Notes: generated from the letters alone by a model not told the origin. A DNA stretch of 64,000 nt from Ectocarpus siliculosus (GCA_000310025.1 FN649746.1:2900306-2964305), one strand, 5' to 3'; numbered from the stretch's first letter, positions 39,001 through 50,417 are shown. Numbers and translations: made by a program.

Positions 39001-42000
39001 TGCGACTAGGCTTTGAAACATGAACAGATCATGTTTTCTAGTCTCGACGGAGGGGGGGCGTACTCTAGTGTTTTGCATGCCTTTGCGGTTAGACCATTGA
39101 CTACGCGTCCTCGAGAGGACGGAGCCTTGTTCCCACAGGACCGATCACCGATGGCCAATCGTTCCTTCCTACTTTGCCAAAGGTGGCTCAAAAATGTCTT
39201 CCCTAGTTTGTCTATCCTAACGATATCCCTTCCCACCTTTTCAAACCACTTCCTACTCCCCAGTACAGCTACCGTCCTCTCCTCTCTATTCCATGCCTCA
39301 AACATCTCCCTGTACGTCCCTTGTATTTTTCCCAGCTCAGTCATGTACACTTCCCTCTCCTCTTCGTACCACGGACATTCCGCGACTACATGAACACGGT
39401 CTTTGCATTCGAAGCCGCAATCACATGTGAACTTGTCGTCTTCGTCGTCTACCGTCCTATGTCTTCGTCGACGTTCTCGAAGGCCTACGTCCCCGGTCCT
39501 GAATTTTACCTTAATCTTTGTCCCTGCATCGATTGGTCCATGTAGGTCATCCTTGAACCCTACTCCTTCCTTCAACATTCCGTACACTTCTAGACCCTCC
39601 TTATCCTTGGTTTCTTTCCTTATATTCTGTTCTTCTCTCTCGGCACAAGCAACAGATATCTTCTCCTTGAAACCCTGTAGACCCTCCGTTTCCAGCGTTT
39701 CATCTTCGTCGATGTCTAACCCCTTCCATACGTCCTCTACAACCTTGACCCATTCGGTGGGTTGTCTACCCCTCTTTTTGCTTGCCCACTTCGCCTCCCA
39801 TACTATTCTCGGCAACCTCTCCTCTCTCATCCCGCACATGCGACACTGCCATGTCAGCTTCCTTGCGTCTCTTCCCGACCGTAGGGATTGGATCCCCAAT
39901 TCTGCCCTGACGGCTGCATCACTTGTGCGCTTGGAGCATCCTAGGATGATTTTCGCTGCGTTCATCTGTGCCGCCTCGAGTTCTTTCTCTACCTTCTTAT
40001 TTCCTTCCCATACTTCTCCGGCGTACTCTAGCGGCGGTACGACTACGCTCTTCCAAACCGTCAATGTGATGCGTGTATCGAGGTGCCGGTTTGCGAGTAG
40101 TGGGTGCAGCTTCCCTGCTCGTGCTTTGCCCTTTTCCGCTACCTTGGACATGTGTGCATTCCACGAGCAGTCTTTTGCGATCTCTACTCCGAGGTATGTG
40201 TACTGGTCCACTACTGCAATCTCCTCGATCCCCCACTTCCATCTATGTTCTACTGGTTCCTCCCTAACCTCGTTGCACACCATGACGGCACTCTTCTTAA
40301 CCTTGGCAGACAATCTCCACTTATCAGTAAACTTCTTCGCCGCGTCAATTTGCAGTTGCAGTCCCTCAGGGGTGTCCGACATACCAACAAAGTCATCCGC
40401 AAACAGCATTCCTGACACCGAAGTTTCCGTGTCCCCTACTTTTACTCCCTTCCGGACTGCCTCTACGACTTCCAACAGATCACCTGGAACAATGTTGGGG
40501 ACAGCGTGCAACCTTGTGGGACCCCCTGCTCAATGTCGAAGAACTTAGACAGTTCTCCGTCTAGCATGACCGCGCTTTTCGTACACTCTGTCATCTTCTT
40601 CAGCACTCTCCACATTTTCTCCTTGATCCCGTACTTGAACAATTGTTTCCACAGCCCATTTCTCCGTACGGTATCGTATGCCTTTTTCACGTCCAGGAAG
40701 AAGCAGTACGTCGGCTTTCACGCCCTCTTTCTACCTTGGATGATTCTCCCTACCGTGAATGCGTGGCCTACGCACCCCCTCTTCTGTCGGAAACCTGCCT
40801 GGCCCTCACTAATGCTACGTTCCTTCTCCAATACTCCACTATCCTATCGTTCAGCAGCTTACAAACAGTTTTCCTGCTGTGTTCAACAGTGTCATACCCC
40901 TGTAGTTTCCTGGGTCAGTCTTGTCTCCTTTCTTAAACAAGTTCACAACCACTCCTTCCCTCCATCTACTTGGCGCATACTCGTTTATCCACACCCAGTT
41001 GTACAGCAGTACCATCAGCTGGATCATCCCCTTCCCCCCAAACTTCGTGAACTCGTTTACTATCCCATCCGCCCCTGCTGCTTTGTGGCACTGCAGCTTG
41101 TTCACACACGCCTCAACCTCGTCCTCAGTGAACTCATTTTCTAGTTCTACGTTCCCAACGTCTGCCTTCGATGTCTCTTCTTCTTTCTGGGCCCATGCGT
41201 CCACCTCCTTCTTAAGCACTTGGTCAAAATCTTCATTCTCCGAAGGCACTCCAAGTCTCCTGTAGTGTCCTGCTAGAACTTCCCTTTTTCCTTTCCCACT
41301 GCCGACTAGTCCACCGTTCACACCTCACAAAGTTGCTACCCATCCCCCCCTTGCGTGGTCTTTCTTACCATCCCACCAATCCCTTCCCACATCTGCTTGG
41401 CGTTCCCCTCCAGGCCTCCGTTGGCCTTCTGCACTACTTCGTCCCAAATGCACTTTTTCTTCTTTTTCACTAGTCCCTTCACCTGTTTCCTGTTGGCCCT
41501 GTACTTTTCCCAACTCTCCTCAGACCCCTCACTCAGGTGCTGCTTGAAGACTTCTCGACGTTCCCCTATTTCCTCTTTCAGCTCGTCATCCCACCACTTA
41601 ACCGATACCCCACATCGTACCACCTTCTTTCCCACTACTCTCTCTGCCGTTGTGTTCACTATGGACTCCCATCCTTCAACCACCCTGTCCCCTCCTGCTT
41701 GTACGTCTACCTGTCCGTCTTCGACGCTTCTCAGCAGTTTCCTGAAGGGTTCAACAGTACCAGTCCCTTCTGGAATTCATCCCGTGTCCCCTCGTCTCCC
41801 AAACGCTCTACTTTCCACCGGAACACTTTCCTCTGTTTCTTACTCTCCGTCTTTCTAGATCGGTCAATGTTTGCCCATATGAGGAAGTGGTCGGTCGAAC
41901 CTATATCTATCGCACTTACGTGCAGCTCTGGGATCTGTGTGCTCCCCCTATCTCCCAGGATGCAGTCGAGGATTGAGTATTCATTGCAAACTGCCCTTTG

Positions 42001-45000
42001 CCTGGTGAACTCCGGCTTATCGCATTCCCTCCTACCGTTCAACACCATCAGCTTGTTGCTTCTCAAGAATTCAAGCATCCTTACTCCGTTGTCATTCACT
42101 TTGTCTTCTCCGTGCTGCCCGATCGCCTGTCCTCTACTGGAAGCTTTCCCTACTCTGGAGTTGAAATCGCCCACCAAGACAACTTCTCCCTTCCTACTGA
42201 ACCTCTGGACATCTTCCCTAATGTGTCCAAAGTTCTCCTGTGCCTTGCTTGCGACTTCCTTCGACGACGGTGGGACGTATACGTTCCCTAGAAACAAATC
42301 TTTCTCACCCCGCTCCCCAGGTATCTTAAGCAATAGGCTTTCCTCGAACTCCGTTTTCACCACTACTTCCACCACGTCAAACAAGTGTTCCTTGACCAGG
42401 AATCCGACTTCCCCCTCCCCCCATTTCTTCGGGTCTAAGCCCTTTCTTGCCTTCCCTACCCACCGGTATTTCCCTAGTTTGTATACCACGTCCCCATCCT
42501 TCAGTTCCACGTCTCTTGGATCCCCTCTACATCTAGATCGCTTTGTTCTACTTGGTCCACTATTTCCAACCGCTTGCGCTCACTCCTTGCGAACCCGCAC
42601 ACGTTCCACGACCCCACTCTCAGCTTGTGCTTTCCCTATTGGAGATTTTGCGCACTCTATCGTTCGCCTTCCGCTTCTTCTCGGCGTTCTTCTTACTTGC
42701 CTGCTCGCCTCCCCCGCCCGGTCCCTTCTTCGCCTCCATCGCCCTCGCCTCTTGTCTCCTTACCTTCTCTGTTTCTATCATGTTCGCGACGCAAACCCTC
42801 CATCCAAACTTCCTCACGTAGTGCGACAGCTTCTCGATGTCAACCCCCAAGCACTCTTGGCTGTCTACCTTGGCCAATTTCACCCGGAAATATTCATGCT
42901 CTCTGCCTACTTCTCCCCTTGCTAGGCAGTGCAGTCCCTCCCTGTCACAACAGTTCTTGAACTCTATCCTCGTCATGTCCCTTGGAATCCCAAACAGCAG
43001 CAGCTCCAACCTGCCTCCCTTCCACAGTTTCTGCTTCCATCCTCCCGGCTTCTTCACCATCCTCATGATCTCTACAGCAACTGGACCGTGGTCACTTGTT
43101 TTTCGTGTTTTTTCAGGAAGGTATACGGAATACTCGGCCTTCCCAATCCGAGTGTCCGGTGGGGGTTGTGGTTCCTTTCAGTTCTTTTGCCGGCTCACCG
43201 ACGCTAAATAGCGCCTCCAACATGGGCTCGTAGTCTAGATCCAAGTTCACACCTCCTGGCACAAGTACCCCAGTCTTGTGCCGGGCGCTCTTCTTAGTAC
43301 ACACCCAGACGTCCCCCGACCACCCAGTGTGCCATCTCCGAAGTCGCGCGGTACAAGCTACTTTCCTCCTGGGAGGTCATTTTCACCACAATAAGTTCAG
43401 GGACGACTTGCATAGCCTAAGATCCTACTCACACGCCGGGATGGAGCGTACACCAACGTCCAGCTTCTCATGTACGCTCCACCATGGGTTGCTACCCCAC
43501 TTCCGCTCCCGAGTAGACCTATCTGCCGAAAGTTTGGCCAACAATGCCTTACTGCTTTGGTATCGCCTCTCTCCAATCGAAAACAATGCATTGTGCGTGC
43601 CGCACATCTAGCTCCGCAGTTTTTGCGTGGTTGGTCAGGTCGTTCAGCTTGCTCGACGTGAGTAATAAGCTTTGCTTTGATGGCTCTATGTTTCATTGAT
43701 CCACTTCAAGCAACAAACACCCCCCCCCCCTCCACCGTCCGATCCATTTTGGACCTCACGCCGGAGAGTTTTGGGGTGTCTTAGCTCTAAGTCCTCCACC
43801 GCCCAATGGGGGACTCTAGTATTTTTTTTTAACGCCGTACCAATAGGCATTAACCTTAGGTAAGCTTGTGCTTACTTTGGATTGTACCCTCATCCTCTGG
43901 GGGAGGTAGAGGGGGGGGGGGGCGCATGGCCTCTATTTTTCAGGGGGGCTTCGGGCACGGGTTGGGGATCGGATCTATGTGTACTGCATTCTCGAATTGT
44001 CCCCTCAATATAGCTACTGTGGATTTTCTGTATACAGCTATCCTCACTCAACGCGTCTATGTGTTTGTCAATCTCAAAAAACCAATCCATCTGTGAGGTT
44101 TCAGTATGCAGCTTTCCTCACTCAATGCTTCTATGTGTCCGGCAATCGCAAACATCACTCAACCCGTGAGGTTTCAGTATGCAGCTATCCTCACTCAACC
44201 CGTCTATGTATCCGGCAATCTCGAAATCCACTCAACCCGTGAGGTGTTAGTATGCAGTGAACCTCACTCAACGCGTCTATGTGTTTGGCAATCTCAAAAA
44301 CCAGTCCATCTGTGAGATTTCAGTATGCAGCTATCCTCACTCAACACGCCATGTGTCCGGCAATCTCCAATACAAATCACCTGTGAGGTTTCAGTATGCA
44401 GCTATCCTCACTCAATGCGTCTACGTGTCCGGCAATCACAAACATCACTCAACCCGTGGGGTTTCAGTATGCAGCTATCCCCACTCAACGCGTCTATGTG
44501 TCTGGCAATCTCAAAACCAATCCATCTGTGAAGTTTCAGTATGCAGCTATCCTTACCCATTGCGTATTTGTGTCCGGCAATCTCAAAAACCAATCCATCT
44601 GTGAGATTTCAGTATGCAGCTATCCTCACTCGTCTGTGTGTCCGGCAATCTCAAACCTCACTCAACCCTTGAGGTTTCATTACATTGCTATCCTCACTCC
44701 ACACGTCTATGTGCCCGGCAATCTTATTCATCACTCAACCCGTGAGGTTTCCGTAAACAGCTATCCTCACTCCACTCGTCCATGCGTCACGCGTCTTTGG
44801 TAGCGCATACTACGGGGTCTATATTTGGGGTGGCGTGCTTTACAGCTCTTTGCCGACAGCGCCAACCCACTCATGTCTAGATTTCGGGGTCGGGGGGAGG
44901 GGGTGTCGTCCTCTGTTACGTGACCTATGAATGCAAGTCTTTGAAAATAATACGGAGGCAGCAAGCGCTGGAAATCTGATCATTGATTGCAAAGAGTGTG

Positions 45001-46981
45001 GGGTACACCTCTCTATGTTGATACACCATCTCTGTTGATACACCTCTCTTTATCGATAAATCTCTCTGTGTTGATACACCTCTCTGTTGATACACCTCTC
45101 TCTGCTGATACACCTCTCTCTCTTGATACACCTCTGTCTGTTGATACACCTCTCCTTGTCGAAAAACCTATCTTTCTTGATATCGGCTGGCAGGGCAACG
45201 ATCGTTCTTGTCAGTGCCTGAGGCCGCGGCAGTCATCGTCAAGGCCTGCCGGTATCACCTCCAAGCTTTCTACGGCATCCCTGGACCGGATGTCATTGAA
45301 CGGGGGATACGTTTTTCCCAAGAAGCGGAGGAGGCATGGGTACAGGGTGGGGGTCGGCTGGCATCAACCCTCAACTACGCTCTGGTGAGAGGCACACCAA
45401 GAACCGCAGGTCAAGAAAATTCTCACCACAAAAATAACTTTCTGACACCAACCTCAACCTACCCCACCCACCAACCCCAAAAGGCAAATACCGTTGCTCT
45501 TCTACCTCGCCTCATTGTCTTGATTTCTCGCTTTCGGAAGGTGCTGCATACGCATCTGCACGACCTCGACACCGCCGGCCCCCTCTACGACGCCGCGCTT
45601 GAGTTATCCGGGGAAAATCCTCTCGTTCAGCGCGCCTGCGGCCTGTTCTTGCTCTCGAGCTGTCGCTTCCCGAGGGAGCAAAGCCGTGCCAAGGGGCTGG
45701 CGTTGCTGAGCGCGGCAGACTACAGGTGTCGTGAGATAACGCAGATATGTCGGACGGGCGTGATTGTTTGAGATTATGCCTTCTGTGCTATCAATGTGTC
45801 CGTAGTTGTTTCGAAATATCGGTAAATCGGCTCGTGGCAATCCGCCTGACTCTTTCGCAAGTTTAGGCATCTGATATGTTTGAATCCCAGGATAGGTACC
45901 TTCCTGTTGTGTTCTACGCGGCAGTTGGAATAGCGTAGGTTTGGCACTCTCTGTCGTCGTTCAACCATCCACGACCCCCATTGGTAGTGTTTGTGCCTCT
46001 TCGGGTCTACGTGCTCTGAGGTTGAGGGAGTCCACTACTCTGTTCAACCAGCTCGCCGACATGTTAGCCAAAGAGGTACAACACAGCAGCCCTCAAGAGT
46101 CATGGCGAGAATGCAATCCGTCCAAGCCCCAGGACAACCAAATGCCACAGACAGATCGAGAGAGGTAAGGTAGTAAGCAGAGGGCGATGATGACGTCATC
46201 GACCACGTCATGCTTGATACAGATCTCAGATGCTCAGCACAATTGCGAGGTTGAGGGCCACCGAGACGATTCCGCGACCGGCCGTACTCCTCTTCCCCCC
46301 TGCAGGGACCGTGATCTCAACACTTTTGCCCTCGCCGAGGGGGCGTTTTACCACTTTGGTCTCCTCTCCTCGCCAAAGCATGCAAGGGCGTTGTTGAACT
46401 GGGCTTTGGTTCTCGAGCATGTCCGCCGAGACCCGGCACAGGCCGGTAAGTATGTGGGCCCTTATTGTGGACGGAGATATGTGCTCTTTTGTGATTTTCG
46501 TATCTGGACGAACGTGCCTTGCTCGGCTTGGGGCCAGGTGGGGGAAAATCGCCAGCGAGACCGGTCGGACTCCTTACATAAATTGGCACCTCACGAACAC
46601 GACGATACTTCGCCGCCAATGCTCCTGGGGAAGCGTGAGTTTACCACGTTCAAGCATGTTCAAGGATGTTACAATGCAACAAACTTCCGCCTTTGGGCTA
46701 TACAAATCGGTCAAGTCTCAACCGCGAGGAAAATACGTCTGCTCTAACGTAAAAACGGGTTGATCGCCATCCTCAAACTTTACCCTGATTTCCACTTGAT
46801 GCCGCACGTGTTTTGAGCAGAGCTGTTTTATCGGCGAGCCATCGCAGCGAACGACCTCGACCCTCACGTCCTGGCGAACTACAAGAGTTTTTGCATGGAG
46901 CGTCTACCAGGAGGCCTGTATCCAGGGGGGGGACCGGGGTCAAGGATCCTCCGCCGGTCGCGATTGGACGGCGAAAGGTGA
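22402..46981 (+). CDS. giant IQ-motif / WW-module / TPR protein
   Basis: Proposed exons: 22402-24017, 24286-24520, 24986-25075, 25735-25857, 25999-26054, 26822-27520, 27973-28369, 29092-29271, 29826-30005, 30450-30678, 31125-31400, 31552-31709, 32030-32152, 32543-32682, 33491-33587, 33863-33929, 34294-34418, 34550-34597, 34898-35059, 35348-35530, 35612-35980, 36161-36416, 37080-37271, 38099-38320, 38752-38830, 45215-45384, 45541-45725, 46306-46445, 46821-46981 (TGA); about 2,300 residues. Phase agrees at every junction except 35530/35612 and 36416/37080, where a micro-exon or indel is likely. Order: disordered N-terminal exon, basic Gly/Ser-rich segments, charged coiled coil (~1140-1190), IQ motifs (~1430-1500), more basic helices, an IQ plus WW-like unit (~2000-2074), a WW half (~2075-2101) and C-terminal TPRs. 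IQ motifs bind calmodulin-like proteins and WW modules bind proline motifs. The overall function is unknown; a cytoskeletal scaffold would be a guess. It could be annotated as two or more genes; phase continuity is why I join it. Confidence 0.72.
32030..33587 (+). other. IQ-motif exon block of the giant gene
   Basis: Exon 32030-32152 encodes AAVRIQAIWRGRWWLWTYRR, a full IQ motif (IQxxxRGxxxx). Exon 32543-32682 encodes ASTTIQTWFRRLSWLWK, a second IQ-like motif preceded by a Leu/Arg helix. Exon 33491-33587 continues with an Arg/Lys helix (EKRRLETLRRLREWRAVKRR). The three exons join at phases 0 and 2 without loss of frame. Confidence 0.8.
38099..38830 (+). other. IQ plus WW-type exons of the giant gene
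   Basis: Exon 38099-38320 has an IQ-like helix (AASRVQGLSRMRQARDRARS), then FEKRFDVYSGKFYYHSNKT and FVKP, a WW-like module whose Trp positions are replaced by Phe. Exon 38752-38830 starts a canonical WW (DEWIEQKDRSGKTFYTNPAT) but stops at a phase-1 donor before the second Trp and Pro. The downstream exon at 45215 does not supply them. Confidence 0.75.
39006..41321 (-). pseudogene. LINE reverse transcriptase and C-terminal Cys/His segment
   Basis: Fingers block NKLQCHKAAGADGIVNEF and FKKGDKTDPGNYRGMTLLNT, then a frameshift into LLNDRIVEYW. A further shift gives GQAGFRQKRGC, a stop at RA*KPTYCFF, KKAYDTVRRNGLWKQLF and DIEQGVPQGCTLSPTLF. A small deletion precedes SGMLFADDFVGM, the FADD form of the catalytic box. 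The thumb region continues with YLGVEIAKDCSWNAHM. A Cys/His cluster (CDCGFECKDRVHVVAECP) lies in the C-terminal third. Multiple disablements indicate a dead copy. Confidence 0.9.
41731..42640 (-). pseudogene. LINE endonuclease domain (exonuclease-endonuclease-phosphatase fold)
   Basis: Starts with LRVGSWNVCGFARSERKRLE and GIQETW, shifts frame near 42515, then continues through LFLGNVYVPPSS, GEVVLVGDFNSRVG, DNGVRMLEFLRSNKL and IDIGSTDHFLIWANI. These match the N-terminal SWNxxG, the QE(T)W, the GDFN and the catalytic SDH-type blocks of LINE endonucleases, which nick target DNA to prime reverse transcription. Confidence 0.88.
44030..44775. repeat. ~71-74 bp minisatellite, about 11 copies
   Basis: Unit core GTATGCAGCTATCCTCACTC, then AACGCGTCTATGTGTCCGGC and AATCTCAAAAACCAATCCAT, then CTGTGAGGTTTCA. 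Copies begin near 44030, 44103, 44176, 44250, 44322, 44393, 44467, 44541, 44612, 44682 and 44755 and diverge by substitutions and 1-3 bp indels. There are no unique spacers. Confidence 0.92.
45003..45180. repeat. 16-18 bp tandem array next to a splice acceptor
   Basis: About ten copies of ACCTCTCTNTGTTGATAC with variants, ending about 35 bp before the acceptor of exon 45215-45384. The plus strand is pyrimidine-rich, so it may serve as or compete with the polypyrimidine tract. Confidence 0.85.
45215..46981 (+). other. C-terminal TPR exons of the giant gene
   Basis: Four exons join without frame loss at phases 0, 2 and 1. Successive TPR-type helices read STLNYALVLHTHLHDLDTAG, PLYDAALELSGENPLVQRAC, ALLNWALVLEHVRRDPAQAE and LFYRRAIAANDLDPHVLANY. 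This matches the degenerate TPR type (NYALxL...D...A..LY.RAL) common in stramenopile repeat proteins. The tail after PGGLYP is Gly/Arg-rich. Confidence 0.8.
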
Positions 46982-49900
46982 GGTCCTTACAGTTGGATAG
47001 AACAAAAGCGCAGGACGTGCAGTCGACGACGCTGTGTGTGATGTGTATTGAAAATTCTTCGTCAATCTCGTGTCGCCTCTAACAAAGGTCGTCCTTGTAG
47101 AATAGGTTGGCCTGTGGTTGGCCACTGTGGTGCAGCTATTGGGTGCCTCATTTGATGCCGTGTGGTTGTTCAAATATCCATTGGAATTATTCGCCCACCC
47201 ACCATTGCTCTTTCCCTCTTGCAAGCTACATAGCCACCGGTATGGCGTGCTCACATAATTTTGCTCTTTCACTCGTCTGTTCTGCGTCTTGGGCTGATTT
47301 CGACGCCATCACACCTGAAACCCTGAAAAAAAATCCAGCTTGGAGTTGGGGGCATGGAAGCGATATCACGACCCGGCGGCGAGCGAAAGGTGCTTGGCGA
47401 CGTTTTGGTTCCATCCTCTGCAGCAAGAAACTAGTTGGCAAGGGCCACCGACGGAAGGAGAGGAAGAGATCAGCTGAAAATAGCTGTCGTGGGATGTTGT
47501 CAGCAAAATCTTTGGCACGCCGCACGTTTCTCGATCTTGGAGGTTTCATGCAGTGAAGCGAAAAAGACTCATCACTTTCATCTGAAGAAAATATCTCCGG
47601 AGGCACTGACAGTTATCATTGGAGGAGTAAACTTTCAGTGAACATTTGTAGACAGGGTGAAGATTGGATCGCTTGATCACGGCGTTGGTGGCGATTCACG
47701 AAGTAAGCGATGTTGCTCAGCAGCTGCTGGGCCGTTGTGGATCATTGTAAGAAGCACCCCATATGTGTTCCTAACTAACCCTAAGCCATCAAGCCGGAGC
47801 AGCGGAAAGGCACAATGTACGAACGGCACGAGCTCTCTGCCATCTTGGACCCGTCACGCCGTCTACAGAGCACACACGCATTTGTTTTCGTAAGGAGCAC
47901 ACACGCCACCACGCACCACGGCCCTACTAAACAAGTAGGGATCAACTTTTCCCCTGTGTTACGGGATTCATTCGACAAGTATGGAACATATGAGCGCTCC
48001 ATCAAACTGCCCTTGGTGCCAACTCATGCTTTGTTGACCCCCCTGTTCGTGGAACAGAAAATGAATGTGCCAAAGAGAGCGCCCTCCAACTTAAAGTGAT
48101 CGATTGGAACAGCAGTTAGTTGCAGACTACGGCAAGCAGCCGTACTGTAGCACACTGAGGCCCGGTGACCCCGGTCGGCAATATAAAACTCGTGTCCAGC
48201 TTACAAACGAATGAGATATTACACAAATGCCAAAGGCAGTTGAGACTGTATGCCAAAGGCAGTTGAATTGAACCTATGCGTATTATGTACGTGTTGCATT
48301 GTTTTTCGCACACGCAGAGTCTAAACAGAGGACCTTCCTCGAGATCTCGAGATATAGTTTACACTGCACAGTCGTGTCGAAAATAAACACGCACACGCAT
48401 TGCCGGGAGCCACCGTTGGGGACTGCAAGAACTGCTGTGATGAAACACTCTGTTACGCAGCAGTGTCCTCTACCACAGGGAGGTGACACTCTGGGAGTTG
48501 CTGCCCTGTCCCTTATTGTCCTTTGCACCGCCGCGCTTAGCTTCATCAAAGGCGACGTGTGTGTGACGATCGAATAACGCACCGCCGGACACCCAAAAAG
48601 GATGAACGGCGAGGCCATTCCCTGGATTGGATCACCAACATGACAGCCGTGAGACCCACTCCCACGCCTTTTCTGTAACCCCCCCCCCCCCCCGCCCCCG
48701 CCGACGTAAGAAATAAACCCGCCCCGTGTGATGTAAGTGAAACGCGGCTGTGTAACTGCTGCTGTGTTAAACCAGGTGTAACGTGCGAAACGTGTGAACG
48801 TGTGAACGCGTGAACGCGTGAACACGTGCCCACTTTACCCGATGCGGCACTTGAACCCCAAAAATGCGGCACTTGTTTCTGTTCGGGTGAACTGCACTGC
48901 GGACTGAGAACCAACGAGAGACAGAAAACACGCCGATGTCCCCTATGCCTGTTCTCTCATGCTGTTCCCATCTGGAACGGCGGCCCCTCTGGTCTTTCGT
49001 TACACGGAGATATCTTCTGGTGCCAACACCAAGACATAGCTGCCGGCTAGCACCCTGTAGGCTGCGATGTGCGGTCCGGAACAGCGCATTGCTTAACGAT
49101 TCCCTACAATCGTGACGTACGTGAGCGACCTTTTGCACAAGACGCTTGACCGTTGCTCCCTAGATCTAGGGCCACACAGCGGAAGGAAACAACAAGCGGC
49201 ACGTGACGACCCAGTCAGGTTGGGGATAATAGCCACAGGTCTACGCAATCGATAGACAACTGTCCACCGTACTGAGGTGAGCGCGTTCAGCGTGCAATTA
49301 TTATTATTGGGACGTGGTATGGGGGTTGAACGGGAAAACGCGCGAGCGAGTGCGGCGTTTCATTTTGGCATACCCTGCAGTAGACAAAATCTGGACACGC
49401 ATCTGTAGTAATATTGAGGCGAGAATCGAGGACGAGCTACGTAAGGAAGTACGTGCCTATCCTCTTTTGGGTATAACACGCTCCCGCTGGTTTGCTCAGA
49501 AGCGGCCGTAGCCATGTTCAGCATGTGGAAAGGAACCACTCAGCTTGTGCTGACTCTGCTGCCCCCGCCGGCGACTGGGCAGCCGTAGACTCCGTGGAGC
49601 AACTGCGCTACAGTGGGCAGTTTTAGCCCGTTAGCACATTTGCATGATAAAACTGCAAGTATTCGCCCTGGGTTAGGCTATATCTACGAAAGTGATAGCA
49701 TCAAGCCGCAGGTTCAAACGTAGGCATGAGTGCATACTGTAGTCGGCTCTACATACAGCCGATTCAGCTCCGTTCTCAGCTCCGATCACTTTGCGTGCCG
49801 AAAGATCGCCGTTGTGCCTCGCCTACGAGCAAAAAACATGCATAGAGACCAGCAGGGAGACACAGAGGCAGCCTACCCAAAAGCACGCTTATCAGCAATT

Positions 49901-50205
49901 CGCACAGGACACACACAGTACAATACTATTCATCCATGCCTAATCTCTCTGATGTGGGGCAGATATCCTTTCCAGATCCAATCTACTGCCTACCGGTACT
50001 GCTGTAAGATTCAAACGCAAAATACCACCGGAGGGAACATACAGCACCCTGAACATGTGATCAACCCGGTGACGCATCCGCGGGGGAGAGCAGAGAAAAC
50101 GCGCACCGGAGCCGATGCTAACGTACTGCCTCGGTGCTTGATGTTGTTGTGATTGCGGTGCGTGTGGTTCCCAGTATTGGGAGTGAAGGGTGGTTCGTCT
50201 GCGCA
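46982..50205. other. intergenic, no gene recognised
   Basis: About 3.2 kb between the giant gene and the LTR-like element. It contains a G/C homopolymer near 48680-48695 and a 9-bp GTGTGAACG/GCGTGAACG repeat near 48790-48830. No protein motif was found in the short open frames. Confidence 0.5.
48786..48830. repeat. 9-bp tandem repeat (CGTGTGAAC type)
   Basis: Five copies of CGTGTGAAC / CGCGTGAAC in a row. Confidence 0.75.
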
Positions 50206-50388
50206 TGTGTTCACTGAAACAGGACCTGTACTGACTTCGGTCCGTGCTGGAAGAGCACGTGTGTGTTAATCAAGGTTATATATCATCTGCATCGGTCCTC
50301 TGGGTTTACATCATACCGTGGGTGGGCCCGGTATCCTCCGTGGGTGGGCACGGTAACCTCCGTGGGTGGTCACGGGGGTACACAAACA
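50206..50388 (+). repeat. left LTR-like direct repeat
   Basis: 183 bp, TG...CA ends, TATA-like TTATATATC at 50276-50284, and three internal ~25-bp CCGTGGGTGGGCACGG-type units. The Gag-like ATG follows 29 bp after the end. Confidence 0.7.
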
Positions 50389-50417
50389 CGATTAATTAAT
50401 CGAAATAAGTTCGACCG

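Larger units (their letters stand above)
39006..43304 (-). mobile_element. decayed non-LTR retrotransposon (LINE) with APE endonuclease and reverse transcriptase
   Basis: On the minus strand the order is an N-terminal basic segment (43304-42620), an apurinic-type endonuclease (about 42640-41731), a reverse transcriptase (41321-40000) and a C-terminal Cys/His segment to 39006. The reading frame breaks at least five times (near 43110, 42620, 42515, 40850 and 40490) and has an internal stop, so it is inactive. Ends are not sharply defined: I saw no poly-A tail or target-site duplication, and the 5' end may reach about 43.7 kb. It lies antisense in an intron of the giant gene. Confidence 0.9.
38831..45214 (+). 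other. 6.4-kb intron hosting a LINE and two tandem arrays
   Basis: Donor ACTG/GTGAGA at 38831 and acceptor TTGTCAG at 45214, both phase 1. It is by far the largest intron in the window. Nearly all the excess length is an antisense LINE remnant, a ~73-bp minisatellite and a 16-18-bp array. Confidence 0.75.

Noticed and set aside
39403-40548. 381-residue plus-strand open frame
   Set aside because: Antisense shadow of the LINE reverse transcriptase.
41537-42925. 462-residue plus-strand open frame
   Set aside because: Lies opposite the LINE endonuclease; Ser/Pro/Leu-rich antisense shadow with no domain.
44030-44775. CRISPR-like array
   Set aside because: Units abut directly with no unique spacers, and the setting is a eukaryotic intron; it is a minisatellite.
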